NCBI GenBank assembly: GCA_965201155.1
Contig: OZ241752.1
Location: 2,418,001 to 2,482,000 of the forward strand
Direction: 5' to 3'
Length of the DNA stretch: 64,000 bases
DNA from: JANQOH01 sp965201155
GTDB lineage: Bacteria; Pseudomonadota; Alphaproteobacteria; UBA7887
Positions 7,662-16,097 of this stretch are shown here, one piece after another. Position 1 is the stretch's first letter, and each line of letters begins with the position of its first letter. Both the position numbers and the translations under genes were made by a program. The notes below the pieces were generated by a model, which was not told the DNA's origin, made no database searches, and saw only the letters and a list, made by a program, of their open reading frames with translations.

Positions 7662-9020
7662 TCAATTTGCTGTACGGAGCTCAGCAATGCGTGCGGCCAG
7701 GAGTTCATGCTCTTCGCTGTCGGGTGGCAATTGTGCGTGCAGGCGCTCCCACAGCGCGGCTGCTTCCTGTGCGCGCCCGGCGCGGGAAGCGGCGAGGCCC
7801 GAGAACCAGAGGGCGGCGGGGTGGTCCGGTTCCAGGGCAAGGATGCGGCGATAGACTTGTTGCGCTGCGTCGGGCACTGTCTCTGCGTCCGGGCCGCGTC
7901 TGCGTTCGACTTCGGCGAGGGCTTCGAGCGTCGGCAGATCATCCGGTTCGAGGTCGGCGGCGCGCGTGTAGGCTGCGGCGGCTGCTGGCAGGTCTCCCAG
8001 GACCAGCTTTGCGCGACCGAGGCGCCTCCATCCTTCGACATCCCCGGGTTGTTCCATGAGGCGGGCTTCGAGGCGCGCAACCATGCCGGCGATTGCTGCT
8101 TCCTGTTGTTCCGGCGGCAGGTCGGTGAGCGCGGCGGTGTCGAGACCGTCAGGCTGTGGCGGCTGGCGGAGTGCGACCGGCGGCGGTTCTACGCCGAGTT
8201 CCGAGGCCAGTGTCCGCAGTCTCTCCTGTACTTCCGGCAGCCACGGGGCTTCCGGGGCGGCGTCTTCGGCGAGTGCTGTCCAGATGGCAAATGCCCGAGT
8301 CGGATCGCCGGCCTGCATGGCGGCCATGCCGCTGTAATAGCGCGCCCCGGTATGTGTCGGATCGAGTGCCAGGGCGGCGTCGAACTGGCGTGCTGCGGCG
8401 GGCGTAACGATGCCGCCCGCGGCGTAGAACAGCGCTTCGCCCCAGGCGGCTGCTATGTCGGGGTTACGGGGCGCGAGTGCGGCTGCGTTTTCGAACGCCT
8501 GCGCGGAGTCGTCGAAACGGGCAGCGTTCGCGTAGGAGCGGCCGAGGAGAATCCAGCCATCGAGGTTGTCAGGGTTTTCGCGCAGCCGTGCGGCGAGCGC
8601 GTCGATTGCCGCGGCAACATCTGCGGGCATAGGTGCCGGGGCGGGCACGGTGCGCGCAGCAAAGGGCTGATCGGGCTCGTCCGGCGAACCGATCCAAGCA
8701 TATATGGCGACGCTGAGAAGCGGGACGCCGAGTATGGCGGCGAAGATGGCACTCCTGCGTCCTTCGCGGCTCCTTTGTTGCTCGGCAGTGTCAGCCGCAG
8801 ACAGGATACGGCGTTCGATCTCGATACGCGCGGCGCGGGCTTCGCCGGGGGCAAGTGCGCCGCCGGCGACGTCGTGGTCCAGTTCTGCGAGTTGGCGTCG
8901 GAAGACGGCGAGATCGAAATCTGTCCGGCTACCCGCCGGGCCCTTTTGACGCATTACAGGGAGTGCGAGCATCGCGGCTGCTGCGGCCGCGAGAACTGCG
9001 AATATCACCCACCCGATCAT
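7662..9020 (-). CDS. ccmI: Cytochrome c biogenesis protein CcmI
   Basis: A 452-residue apocytochrome c chaperone of the System I maturation complex. The N-terminus has two hydrophobic segments (about residues 3-22 and 88-108) around a coiled-coil-like cytoplasmic loop (FRRQLAELDHDVAGGALAPGEA, typical of CcmI). The periplasmic part is built of tetratricopeptide repeats (NLDGWILLGRSYANAARFDDSA; DVEGWRRLGRAKLVLGDLPAAA), used to hold the C-terminus of apocytochrome c. Its start overlaps the ccmH stop (ATGA at 9017-9020). It is the last gene of the ccm operon. Confidence 0.92.
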   Translation of the reverse strand: MIGWVIFAVLAAAAAAMLALPVMRQKGPAGSRTDFDLAVFRRQLAELDHDVAGGALAPGEARAARIEIERRILSAADTAEQQRSREGRRSAIFAAILGVPLLSVAIYAWIGSPDEPDQPFAARTVPAPAPMPADVAAAIDALAARLRENPDNLDGWILLGRSYANAARFDDSAQAFENAAALAPRNPDIAAAWGEALFYAAGGIVTPAAARQFDAALALDPTHTGARYYSGMAAMQAGDPTRAFAIWTALAEDAAPEAPWLPEVQERLRTLASELGVEPPPVALRQPPQPDGLDTAALTDLPPEQQEAAIAGMVARLEARLMEQPGDVEGWRRLGRAKLVLGDLPAAAAAYTRAADLEPDDLPTLEALAEVERRRGPDAETVPDAAQQVYRRILALEPDHPAALWFSGLAASRAGRAQEAAALWERLHAQLPPDSEEHELLAARIAELRTAN

Positions 9021-9493
9021 CGGTCTTTATCATCGGCGATCAGGTCGTCGAGTCGAGCGCGCTCGGCGGCGTCAAGCGGTGCGGGGGCGGGTGCGGCGCG
9101 TCGCGCGGCCCAAAAACGGGCCACTACCAAGGCGGCGACCAAACCAAGGATCAGCGGGCCAAACCACAGGGCCCAAGTGTGCGGCTTGAAGGGGGGCCGC
9201 AACAGCACGAAATCGCCATAGCGTGTGACGACATAGTCCCGGATTTCGGCGTCAGTGTCCCCAGCCTGGAGGCGTTCGCGCACGAGTGTTCGCAGGTCGC
9301 GAGCCAATGGCGCGTCTGATTCCATGATGGACTGGTTCTGGCATACGAGGCAGCGCAGTTCGCGCGCCAATGTCATGGCGCGCTCCTCGAGCGCCGGGTC
9401 AGCGAGCGGTTGATCGTTTTCGAAGGCGGCTGCCGGGGCCATCGCCAACGCTGCCAGCGTGACGAACAGCCAGCCGATGGAACGCCCGGTCAT
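9017..9493 (-). CDS. ccmH: Cytochrome c maturation thiol reductase CcmH (CcmL type)
   Basis: A 158-residue periplasmic membrane protein that keeps the CXXCH cysteines of apocytochrome c reduced for haem ligation. A signal sequence is followed by the diagnostic LRCLVCQNQSI with the redox pair near Cys48 and Cys51, and a C-terminal membrane segment (ALWFGPLILGLVAALVVARF). The ATG at 9493 overlaps the ccmG stop (ATGA); a longer start at 9520 would lie inside ccmG. It lacks a C-terminal TPR domain because ccmI is separate. Confidence 0.93.
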   Translation of the reverse strand: MTGRSIGWLFVTLAALAMAPAAAFENDQPLADPALEERAMTLARELRCLVCQNQSIMESDAPLARDLRTLVRERLQAGDTDAEIRDYVVTRYGDFVLLRPPFKPHTWALWFGPLILGLVAALVVARFWAARRAAPAPAPLDAAERARLDDLIADDKDR

Positions 9494-10035
9494 GAGAGAA
9501 GCTTTTCGATCAGCGGCCAAATCCGGTCGTTCATATGTTCCGGCAGAATTGGCCCGATATGCTTGTAACGCACGATTCCGTCCGGGCCGATGAAGAAAGT
9601 TTCGGGCACGCCGTAGATACCCAGTTCGATTCCAGTTCGTCCGTCAGTGTCGGCGCCGATGCGTTGAAACGGATTGCCGAGTTCGTCGAGGAAGCGGCGT
9701 GTATCCTCCGCTTCGTCCTTGTAGGCGATGCCATAGAGGGCGACGCCCTCGCGTTTGGCGATTTCGGCCAGCAGCGGGTGTTCCACGCGGCAGGGCAGGC
9801 ACCAAGATGCGAATATATTGATGACGCTGACCTGGCCTGCGATCAGGTTGTCAGTGGCGAGGCCGGACGCTTGGGCGTCGAGGGTAGGGAGCGTGAAGGC
9901 CGGGAGGGGTTTGCCCATCAATACGCTCGGTATTTCGCCCGGGTCGTTACCGAGTCCGAATCCGAGGAGCAGCGCGAGGATGGCGAACACCCCTGCGGGG
10001 ATGCCGAACAGGACGGACTTGCGCGGTATTCTCAT
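9490..10035 (-). CDS. ccmG: Thiol:disulfide interchange protein CcmG/DsbE
   Basis: A 181-residue membrane-anchored periplasmic thioredoxin. An N-terminal anchor (VLFGIPAGVFAILALLLGFGL) is followed by the thioredoxin fold with the reducing site WCLPC near residues 78-82 and the insert GVPETFFIGPDGIV with a cis-proline. It supplies electrons for apocytochrome c cysteine reduction, with CcmH as partner. The ATG at 10035 overlaps the ccmF stop; the longer reading frame to 10152 lies within ccmF. Confidence 0.93.
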   Translation of the reverse strand: MRIPRKSVLFGIPAGVFAILALLLGFGLGNDPGEIPSVLMGKPLPAFTLPTLDAQASGLATDNLIAGQVSVINIFASWCLPCRVEHPLLAEIAKREGVALYGIAYKDEAEDTRRFLDELGNPFQRIGADTDGRTGIELGIYGVPETFFIGPDGIVRYKHIGPILPEHMNDRIWPLIEKLLS

Positions 10036-12017
10036 GCCGGTGCCGGGGCTGTTTGGGCGAGTTTGCGCGCCCTTCGCGGCGCACCGACTCGGTGGCGGCG
10101 ATCGGACAGGGACAGGGCGCCGCCCAGCGCCATGACGACGGTTCCGAGCCATATCCAGGGGACGAGAGGGTTATAATAGAGGCGGGTGCTCCATCCGCCG
10201 CTGCCGTCAGCATCGCCGACAACGGCGTAGAGGTCAGCGATCCACGTGGTGTGGATTGCGGCCTCGGTGGTCGGCATGTTGGCGACGGGATAGACCCGCT
10301 TTTCGGGCCGCAGCTCGGCGATCGGCGCGCCGTCCCGACCGACGCTGAAGGACGCTTGCTGGGCGGTGTAGTTCGGTCCCTGAATCTGGCTGACGCCATG
10401 GAAGGTGAAGTCGTAGCCCGCGACGGTTACGGTGTCGCCGGCGCGCATGGTCTGGAAGCTTTCGACCGTCCAGGCGCTGGAACCTGTAATGCCTGCCACC
10501 ACCATGGCGACGCCGAGATGGGCGAAGCTCATCCCGTAGGCGGCTCGCGGCAGCCGGGCGGCGCGGCGCAGGCTGTCCAACGGGTTTCCGCGCAAGAGCT
10601 GGACGCGTCCCGCCCATTCGGTGAGGGTTGTTGCCGTCAGCCAGACGGCAAGCGCAACGCCCAGCGCCGCCAGGGTGGGGCCGGTGTCGTCCATGAAAAG
10701 GACGGCGAGGACGGCTGCCGCGGTGACCGCCGCGGCTCCCTTGAGCCGCGCCAGCAGGCCGGCGCGGTCAGCACGTTTCCAGGGCATGAGAGGCGCGACG
10801 CCGGCAAGCAGGATGACCGGCGTCATGAGCGGCACGAACACGGCATTGAAATAGGGGGGGCCGACAGAGACCTTACCGGAACCAAGCGCGTCGATGATCA
10901 AGGGGTACAGGGTGCCGAGCAGCACGGTTGCCGCGGCGGTTGCGAGAAACAGGTTGTTGAGAATGAGGCTGCCTTCGCGGCTGAGCGGTGCGAACAGGCC
11001 GCCGGAACGCAGGGCCGGCGCGCGCGCGGCGTAAAGGAGAAGGGAGCCGCCGATCACGACTATGAGGAAAACGAGGATGAACACGCCGCGCGTGGGATCG
11101 GAAGCGAACGCATGTACGGAGGTGATGACGCCGGAGCGCACGAGGAAGGTGCCGAGCAGGCTGAAAGAAAATGCGATGATGGCGAGCAGGACGGTCCATG
11201 ACTTCAGCGCATCGCGCTTTTCGCACACGATGGACGAATGAAGCAGGGCTGTGGCGGCCAGCCAGGGCATGAAGGATGCATTTTCCACCGGGTCCCAAAA
11301 CCACCAGCCGCCCCAACCGAGTTCGTAATAGGCCCACCAGCTGCCGAGGCCGATGCCCAAGGTGAGGAACGACCATGCCGCGAGCGCCCATGGTCTGACC
11401 CAGCGGGCCCAGGCGGGGTCGACCCGACCTTCGATGAGGGCGGCGATCGCGAAGGCGAAGGTTACCGAGAGGCCGACATAGCCGAGATAGAGAAACGGCG
11501 GGTGGAAGGCGAGGCCGGGGTCCTGCAAGAGGGGATTGAGACCCGAACCGTCCGGCGGCGGCGGCAGCAGGCGCTCGAACGGATTTGACGTAAACAGTGT
11601 GAAACAGAGAAAACCGACGGCGATCAGCGCTTGTATGGCGAGTACCCGCGCGCGAAGCTGCGGGGGCAGATTGCCGCCACAACCAGCCACGGCTGCACCG
11701 AACACCGCCAGTATCAATGCCCACAGGAGCATGGAGCCTTCGTGGTTTCCCCACACGCCTGTGATCTTGTAGAGCAGAGGCTTGGCGGAGTGGGAATTGT
11801 TGGCCACGTTAAGGACGGAGAAATCGGAGCCGACATAGGCGTACGTGAGCGCGGCGAATGCGACGGCAACGGCGGCGCACTGAACCAGGGCGGCGGGCGC
11901 GGCGAGCGCCATCCAGGAACTGTCGCTGCGCCACGCACCGAACAGCGGGAGGGTTCCCTGCAACAGGGCGACAGAGAGCGCAATGACGAGTGCGGCATGG
12001 CCGGCTTCGACGATCAT
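10032..12017 (-). CDS. ccmF: Haem lyase subunit CcmF
   Basis: A 661-residue polytopic inner-membrane protein that attaches haem to apocytochrome c. The tryptophan-rich WWD haem-handling motif is present (GWGGWWFWDPVENASFMPWL), along with conserved periplasmic histidines (for example in HPPFLYLGYVG) and the usual large C-terminal periplasmic domain (AVNVESF-like WTVESFQTMRAGDTV). Length matches the family (about 650). It overlaps ccmE upstream and ccmG downstream by four bases each. Confidence 0.95.
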   Translation of the reverse strand: MIVEAGHAALVIALSVALLQGTLPLFGAWRSDSSWMALAAPAALVQCAAVAVAFAALTYAYVGSDFSVLNVANNSHSAKPLLYKITGVWGNHEGSMLLWALILAVFGAAVAGCGGNLPPQLRARVLAIQALIAVGFLCFTLFTSNPFERLLPPPPDGSGLNPLLQDPGLAFHPPFLYLGYVGLSVTFAFAIAALIEGRVDPAWARWVRPWALAAWSFLTLGIGLGSWWAYYELGWGGWWFWDPVENASFMPWLAATALLHSSIVCEKRDALKSWTVLLAIIAFSFSLLGTFLVRSGVITSVHAFASDPTRGVFILVFLIVVIGGSLLLYAARAPALRSGGLFAPLSREGSLILNNLFLATAAATVLLGTLYPLIIDALGSGKVSVGPPYFNAVFVPLMTPVILLAGVAPLMPWKRADRAGLLARLKGAAAVTAAAVLAVLFMDDTGPTLAALGVALAVWLTATTLTEWAGRVQLLRGNPLDSLRRAARLPRAAYGMSFAHLGVAMVVAGITGSSAWTVESFQTMRAGDTVTVAGYDFTFHGVSQIQGPNYTAQQASFSVGRDGAPIAELRPEKRVYPVANMPTTEAAIHTTWIADLYAVVGDADGSGGWSTRLYYNPLVPWIWLGTVVMALGGALSLSDRRHRVGAPRRARKLAQTAPAPA

Positions 12018-12481
12018 TCGTCCAGTCCCGCTTCGCCGGTGGTGTGGCCGGCCTTTTTCAGTGCGTCGGCAACCTCCGGCGGCATGTAGGTTTCATCGTG
12101 CTTTGCCAGCACATTGTGGGCGGTAAAGATGCCGCCGGGGCCGAGGCGTCCTTCGGCGACGATACCCTGGCCTTCACGAAACAGGTCCGGCAGTACGCCG
12201 GCATAGCGTATTTCCAGCGAAGAAATCGTATCGGTCACGCGGAAGTGAACGGCGAGGCCGTCATCGCCGCGCACCACGCTGCCCTCCTCGACAAGACCGC
12301 CGACCCTGATGGTTTCGCCGGGCGTGAGCGGGCGGGCTTCCAGTTCGGAGGGGCTGTAGAAGAAGACGAGGCTATCTTCTATCGCCACCAGCACGAGGGC
12401 GGTTGCCGTGCCCAGCATGACCAAGCCGAGGATTACGGCGTAGAGCCGGCGTGTCTTGCGCTTTGCGGGATGGAATTTCAT
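12014..12481 (-). CDS. ccmE: Periplasmic haem chaperone CcmE
   Basis: A 155-residue membrane-anchored haem carrier. The N-terminal basic stretch KRKTRRLY and a transmembrane helix precede the OB-fold domain. The covalent haem-binding histidine is seen in AKHDETYMPPE (His128, with the downstream Tyr132 of the HxxxY motif). It receives haem from CcmC and passes it to CcmF. The start overlaps the ccmD stop (ATGA). Confidence 0.95.
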   Translation of the reverse strand: MKFHPAKRKTRRLYAVILGLVMLGTATALVLVAIEDSLVFFYSPSELEARPLTPGETIRVGGLVEEGSVVRGDDGLAVHFRVTDTISSLEIRYAGVLPDLFREGQGIVAEGRLGPGGIFTAHNVLAKHDETYMPPEVADALKKAGHTTGEAGLDE

Positions 12482-12651
12482 GCGCGGTCCCGCTCGGCGT
12501 CGAGCTGCGCCTGCATGATTTTCAGGTCGGCTCTTCGTGTCCGCGCGCGGGTAAATGCGCGGATCCCCACCATGCCGAGAATGCCCAAGGCCACGACATA
12601 GGATGACCAGACGTAAAGGGCGTAGCCACCCATTGCCAGAAATTCGGTCAT
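12478..12651 (-). CDS. ccmD: Haem exporter subunit CcmD
   Basis: A 57-residue single-span membrane protein (MTEFLAMGGYALYVWSSYVV, then a charged cytoplasmic tail with TRARTRRADLKIMQAQ). CcmD stabilises the CcmABC-CcmE complex. It is short and weakly conserved; assignment rests on its size, its Met-Gly-Gly-Tyr start, and its position between ccmC and ccmE, with ATGA overlaps on both sides. Confidence 0.88.
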   Translation of the reverse strand: MTEFLAMGGYALYVWSSYVVALGILGMVGIRAFTRARTRRADLKIMQAQLDAERDRA

Positions 12652-13388
12652 GAGGGTTCCCGCGCGACCTGCAGGTGTTGCAGAGCGCGCAGCTTTGCGG
12701 CGTCGAGCTCGCTGGTCATGCGCACGAGCAGCACGGTCACGAAATAAGCCTTGAAAGCGGCGACCATCACGAACAGCGGGACGAGCATTTCGCCGGATAT
12801 GGTCGGTCCTCCAGCGCGAAACACGCTGGCTGGCTGGTGGAGGGTGTTCCACCAATCGACTGAAAAATGAATGATGGGCACGTTGACGACACCTACGAGC
12901 GCCAGAATAGCGGCTGCGCGCGCCCCTTTTGCGGCGTCGTCGAAGGAGTCGAACAGAACCATGTGACCGATATAGAGGAACAGGAGGATCAGCACCGAGG
13001 TAAGGCGCGCATCCCACACCCACCATGTGTTCCACATGGGCTGGCCCCACAACGCACCGGTTGCGAGGGCTATGGCGGTAAAGCCGGCGCCGATGGGCGA
13101 GGCAGCTCTTGCGGCAATATCGGCGAGCGGATGGCGCCAGATGAGTGCGGCGGCGCTGGCGGCAGCCATGACGACGTAGACGAACAGAGCCATCCACGCT
13201 GCCGGCACGTGGACATACATGATGCGCACCGTTTCACCCTGCTGATAGTCCGGTGGGGAAGCGAACAGCGCGAGATACAGCCCGGCCGCGAATAACAGTA
13301 GCAGCGCGGCGGAGGACCACGGGACGATCAGTCGCGCCAGCCGTGCAAACCGGATGGGATTGGCGAAACGGTGCAGTGTGCGGGCCAT
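12648..13388 (-). CDS. ccmC: Haem handling protein CcmC
   Basis: A 246-residue integral membrane protein with six likely helices and the WWD motif (MWNTWWVWDARLTSVLILL), flanked by haem-ligating histidines (MYVHVPAAW and YIGHMVLFDSF). It loads haem on CcmE. Length is normal. It lies 16 bases after ccmB and overlaps ccmD. Confidence 0.95.
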   Translation of the reverse strand: MARTLHRFANPIRFARLARLIVPWSSAALLLLFAAGLYLALFASPPDYQQGETVRIMYVHVPAAWMALFVYVVMAAASAAALIWRHPLADIAARAASPIGAGFTAIALATGALWGQPMWNTWWVWDARLTSVLILLFLYIGHMVLFDSFDDAAKGARAAAILALVGVVNVPIIHFSVDWWNTLHQPASVFRAGGPTISGEMLVPLFVMVAAFKAYFVTVLLVRMTSELDAAKLRALQHLQVAREPS

Positions 13389-13404
13389 GATTGTTTACCT
13401 ATCG

Positions 13405-14073
13405 CTATTCCGCGGACAGGCGCAAGGCGGCGGCGATGGCCCATGGCGCGAGCGCCAGCGCTGCAAGCAACATGGCGGCCAGTACCATGAGTTGCGCGCC
13501 CGGGAGCACTCCGATTGCCGCGCGTTCGATGGCTGACGCGCCGAATATCAGCACGGGGACCACCAGCGGCAGAATCAGCAGGGGGATGAGGGCGCCGCCG
13601 CGGCGCACGCTGACGGTGAGTGCCGCCGCGATCGCGCCGACAAGGCTGAGAATAGGGGTGCCCAGCAGCATGGCAACCACCAGTATCGCGGCTGTATAGA
13701 ACTCCAGATTCAGGGATATGCCGAGGACGGGTGCTGCAATGACGAGCGGTGCACCGGCGAACAGCCAATGGGCGAGGCACTTTGCCAGCGCGATTACTTC
13801 GAGCGGCGCGGGAGCGAGCAAGAGGAGGTCGAGGCTGCCATCGTCGTAATCCGCTGCGAAAAGGCGGTCGAGAGAAAGCATGACGGAGAGCAGCGCTGCG
13901 ATCCACAGGACTCCGGCGGCGATTTTTGCCAGCGTGGCGGGGTCGGGTCCGATGCCCAGAGGGAAAAGGGTGACGGCGATAGAGAAGAAAGCGAGGACGG
14001 CAACCATGTCGCCGGCGCGGCGCATGGCGAGCCGCAGGTCACGCCGCAGCACCGAAAGAAATACATGTTTCAT
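13405..14073 (-). CDS. ccmB: Haem exporter permease CcmB
   Basis: A 222-residue ABC-type membrane subunit with six predicted helices. Its N-terminus FLSVLRRDLRLAMRRAGDMV and internal LSLDRLFAADYDDGSLDLLLLAP are typical of CcmB. It should partner the ATPase CcmA, but no ccmA lies upstream: the next gene, 195 bases away, is accD. It is the first gene of the ccm operon here. Confidence 0.93.
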   Translation of the reverse strand: MKHVFLSVLRRDLRLAMRRAGDMVAVLAFFSIAVTLFPLGIGPDPATLAKIAAGVLWIAALLSVMLSLDRLFAADYDDGSLDLLLLAPAPLEVIALAKCLAHWLFAGAPLVIAAPVLGISLNLEFYTAAILVVAMLLGTPILSLVGAIAAALTVSVRRGGALIPLLILPLVVPVLIFGASAIERAAIGVLPGAQLMVLAAMLLAALALAPWAIAAALRLSAE

Positions 14074-14268
14074 ACGGGTTGGATTATTGGCAGCGGCATT
14101 CGGCGATGGGGAAGATTTATTGTTTCGCTCGACATTCGGATTTGCTGAGGGTCAAAGCTCGGGTGCGGGCTGCCGGTCGTAACCGGAGGCACAGCGCGGG
14201 TCCGAAAGAAGGGAGACCGCAGCGGCGAATTTGGTTCGGCCCGGCGACAGGTGATCGAATTCCGGGAC

Positions 14269-15261
14269 TTAGCCCGCCCCAGTTTCAGCCTGCTCCGTTT
14301 CGGGTTTCTGGTCTTTAGCTGTGGTGTCGGGATCGGAGGCGGTGGGTTCGTCTTCGGGCTCGGCGTTGTCTGTTGCAGAGTGTTCTTCGGCGGCGGAGGT
14401 TTCGCAGGGTGGGCGTGGTTCCATGAGGAGCGCGAGCAGGCGGATAAGGTGGTCGCGCATGTCGCGGCGGTGGACCACGGCGTCGATCATTCCGTGTTCG
14501 AGGAGATATTCGCTTTTCTGGAAGCCTTCGGGCAGGCTCTCGCGGAGGGTGTTTTCGATGACCCGGGGGCCGGCGAAACCGATCAGTGCACCGGGTTCTG
14601 CGAGAGTAATGTCGCCCAGCATGGCGAAAGACGCAGTGACGCCGCCGGTAGTGGGGTTGGTCAGTACGACGACATAGGGCAGCCCCGCCTCGCGGACGTC
14701 GTTGATGGCGATGGTCGTGCGCGGCATTTGCATGAGCGACACTATACCTTCCTGCATGCGTGCGCCGCCCGAGGCCGGGAAAAGGATCAGCGGGGCTTGC
14801 TGGAGCACGGCAAGGCGGGCGGCGGCGATGATGGCTTCGCCGACGGCGGCGCCCATGGAGCCGCCCATGAACGAAAAGTTGAATGCGCCGATCACGGTAT
14901 CGCGGCCGCCGATGCGACCGTGCGCCACAGTGACGGCATCGCTCAGGCCGGTCTTTGCCTGGGCGTCCTTCAGGCGGTCGGCATAGCGCCGGCTATCGCG
15001 GAATTTGAGGGGATCAACTAGGGTTTCGGGAAGCTCGATAATCGAGTGTTCGCCGTCGTCGAACAGGATCTGGAAGCGTTGTTCGGCGGTGATTGCCATG
15101 TGGCATTCGCAGTGCGGGCAGACGAACATCTGCGCCTTGAGGTCGCGATGAAATATCATCTGCTCGCAGGAGGGGCATTTGTCCCAGAGATGTTCGGGCA
15201 CGTTGCGTCGTGTGACGAGCGCCTGAATCTTGGGGCGGACGAAGCTCTTGATCCAGCTCAT
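14269..15261 (-). CDS. accD: Acetyl-CoA carboxylase carboxyltransferase subunit beta
   Basis: A 330-residue subunit that, with AccA, transfers the carboxyl group from biotin to acetyl-CoA to make malonyl-CoA for fatty acid synthesis. The N-terminal four-cysteine zinc ribbon is intact (CPSC near 29-32, CPHC near 48-51), followed by the crotonase-like domain with LILFPASGGARMQEG and NPTTGGVTASFAMLGD. The last 50 residues are an acidic Glu/Thr/Pro-rich tail, longer than in many homologues and probably disordered. It follows trpA, an order common in Alphaproteobacteria. Confidence 0.96.
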   Translation of the reverse strand: MSWIKSFVRPKIQALVTRRNVPEHLWDKCPSCEQMIFHRDLKAQMFVCPHCECHMAITAEQRFQILFDDGEHSIIELPETLVDPLKFRDSRRYADRLKDAQAKTGLSDAVTVAHGRIGGRDTVIGAFNFSFMGGSMGAAVGEAIIAAARLAVLQQAPLILFPASGGARMQEGIVSLMQMPRTTIAINDVREAGLPYVVVLTNPTTGGVTASFAMLGDITLAEPGALIGFAGPRVIENTLRESLPEGFQKSEYLLEHGMIDAVVHRRDMRDHLIRLLALLMEPRPPCETSAAEEHSATDNAEPEDEPTASDPDTTAKDQKPETEQAETGAG

Positions 15262-15272
15262 TGGTGTTCCCC

Positions 15273-16097
15273 TCAGGCGGGTTCGCGGGCGCTGCGCACG
15301 GCGGCGGCAAGGCTGTGAACGAGGTTCAGCGTGTCGGCGACGGGGTCCCGGTTTTCCTCCAGCGCTGCCCGGATGCGCTCGGCGAGCGCCGAGCCAACTA
15401 CGGCGGCGTCCGCATGGCGGGCGATTGCTGCTGCCTGCTCCGGTGTCTTGATGCCGAAGCCGACGGCGACAGGCAGGTTGACCACCGCTTTCAAGCGCGC
15501 CACGGCGGCAGCGACGGCGTGCTCGTCGGCGCCGCGGGCGCCGGTGATGCCGGTGATCGAGACATAATACAGGAAGCCGCCGGTATGGCGCAGAACCGCC
15601 GGCAGGCGGGCGTCATCGGTGGTCGGCGTGGCGAGGCGGATGAAGTTCAGGCCAGCGGCGATGGCCGGCAGGCAAAGCATATCGTCTTCCTCTGGCGGCA
15701 GGTCAACGACGATCAGGCCGTCAACGCCGGCGTTCACCGCGTCACCGACAAATCGTTCGACACCGTAGGCGTGAATGGGATTGAAATAACCCATCAACAC
15801 GATCGGCGTTTCGTCGCCTCGGCCACGGAATTGCTCCACCATTGCCAGTGTACGGATCATGGTCTGGCCACCGTCGAGAGCACGGCGTCCGGCAGCCTGG
15901 ATAGCCGGTCCGTCGGCCATGGGGTCGGTGAACGGCATGCCCAGTTCGATGACGTCGGCGCCAGCTTCCGGCAATGCGTGCAACAGTGCGGTGCTGCTCG
16001 CGAGGTCGGGATCGCCGGCGGAGACAAAGGCTACAAGGGCGGCGCGATCGGCAGCGCGAAGCGCGGCGAAGCGGCGGTCGATGCGCCCCACGTTCAC
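15273..16097 (-). CDS. trpA: Tryptophan synthase alpha chain
   Basis: A 274-residue TIM barrel that cleaves indole-3-glycerol phosphate to indole and passes it to TrpB. The catalytic Glu and Asp are in VIELGMPFTDPMADGPAIQ and GLIVVDLPPEE; the phosphate site GFGIKTPEQ is present. The GTG at 16097 overlaps the trpB stop (GTGA at 16094-16097), a coupling expected for subunits made in equal amounts. A longer frame to 16154 would run inside trpB and was rejected. Confidence 0.95.
   Translation of the reverse strand: MNVGRIDRRFAALRAADRAALVAFVSAGDPDLASSTALLHALPEAGADVIELGMPFTDPMADGPAIQAAGRRALDGGQTMIRTLAMVEQFRGRGDETPIVLMGYFNPIHAYGVERFVGDAVNAGVDGLIVVDLPPEEDDMLCLPAIAAGLNFIRLATPTTDDARLPAVLRHTGGFLYYVSITGITGARGADEHAVAAAVARLKAVVNLPVAVGFGIKTPEQAAAIARHADAAVVGSALAERIRAALEENRDPVADTLNLVHSLAAAVRSAREPA

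Noticed and set aside
7521..9221. A 566-codon plus-strand frame opposite ccmI/ccmH
   Set aside because: Antisense to two well-supported ccm genes; the predicted protein resembles no family and has scattered cysteines and charge typical of a shadow frame.
10053..11201. A 382-codon open frame on the plus strand opposite ccmF
   Set aside because: It is a mirror of ccmF codon bias in GC-rich DNA. The product is rich in Gly/Arg/Glu with no motif, and ccmF is plainly the real gene.
14074..14268. A truncated ccmA upstream of ccmB
   Set aside because: The 195-base spacer shows no Walker or signature motif in any frame.
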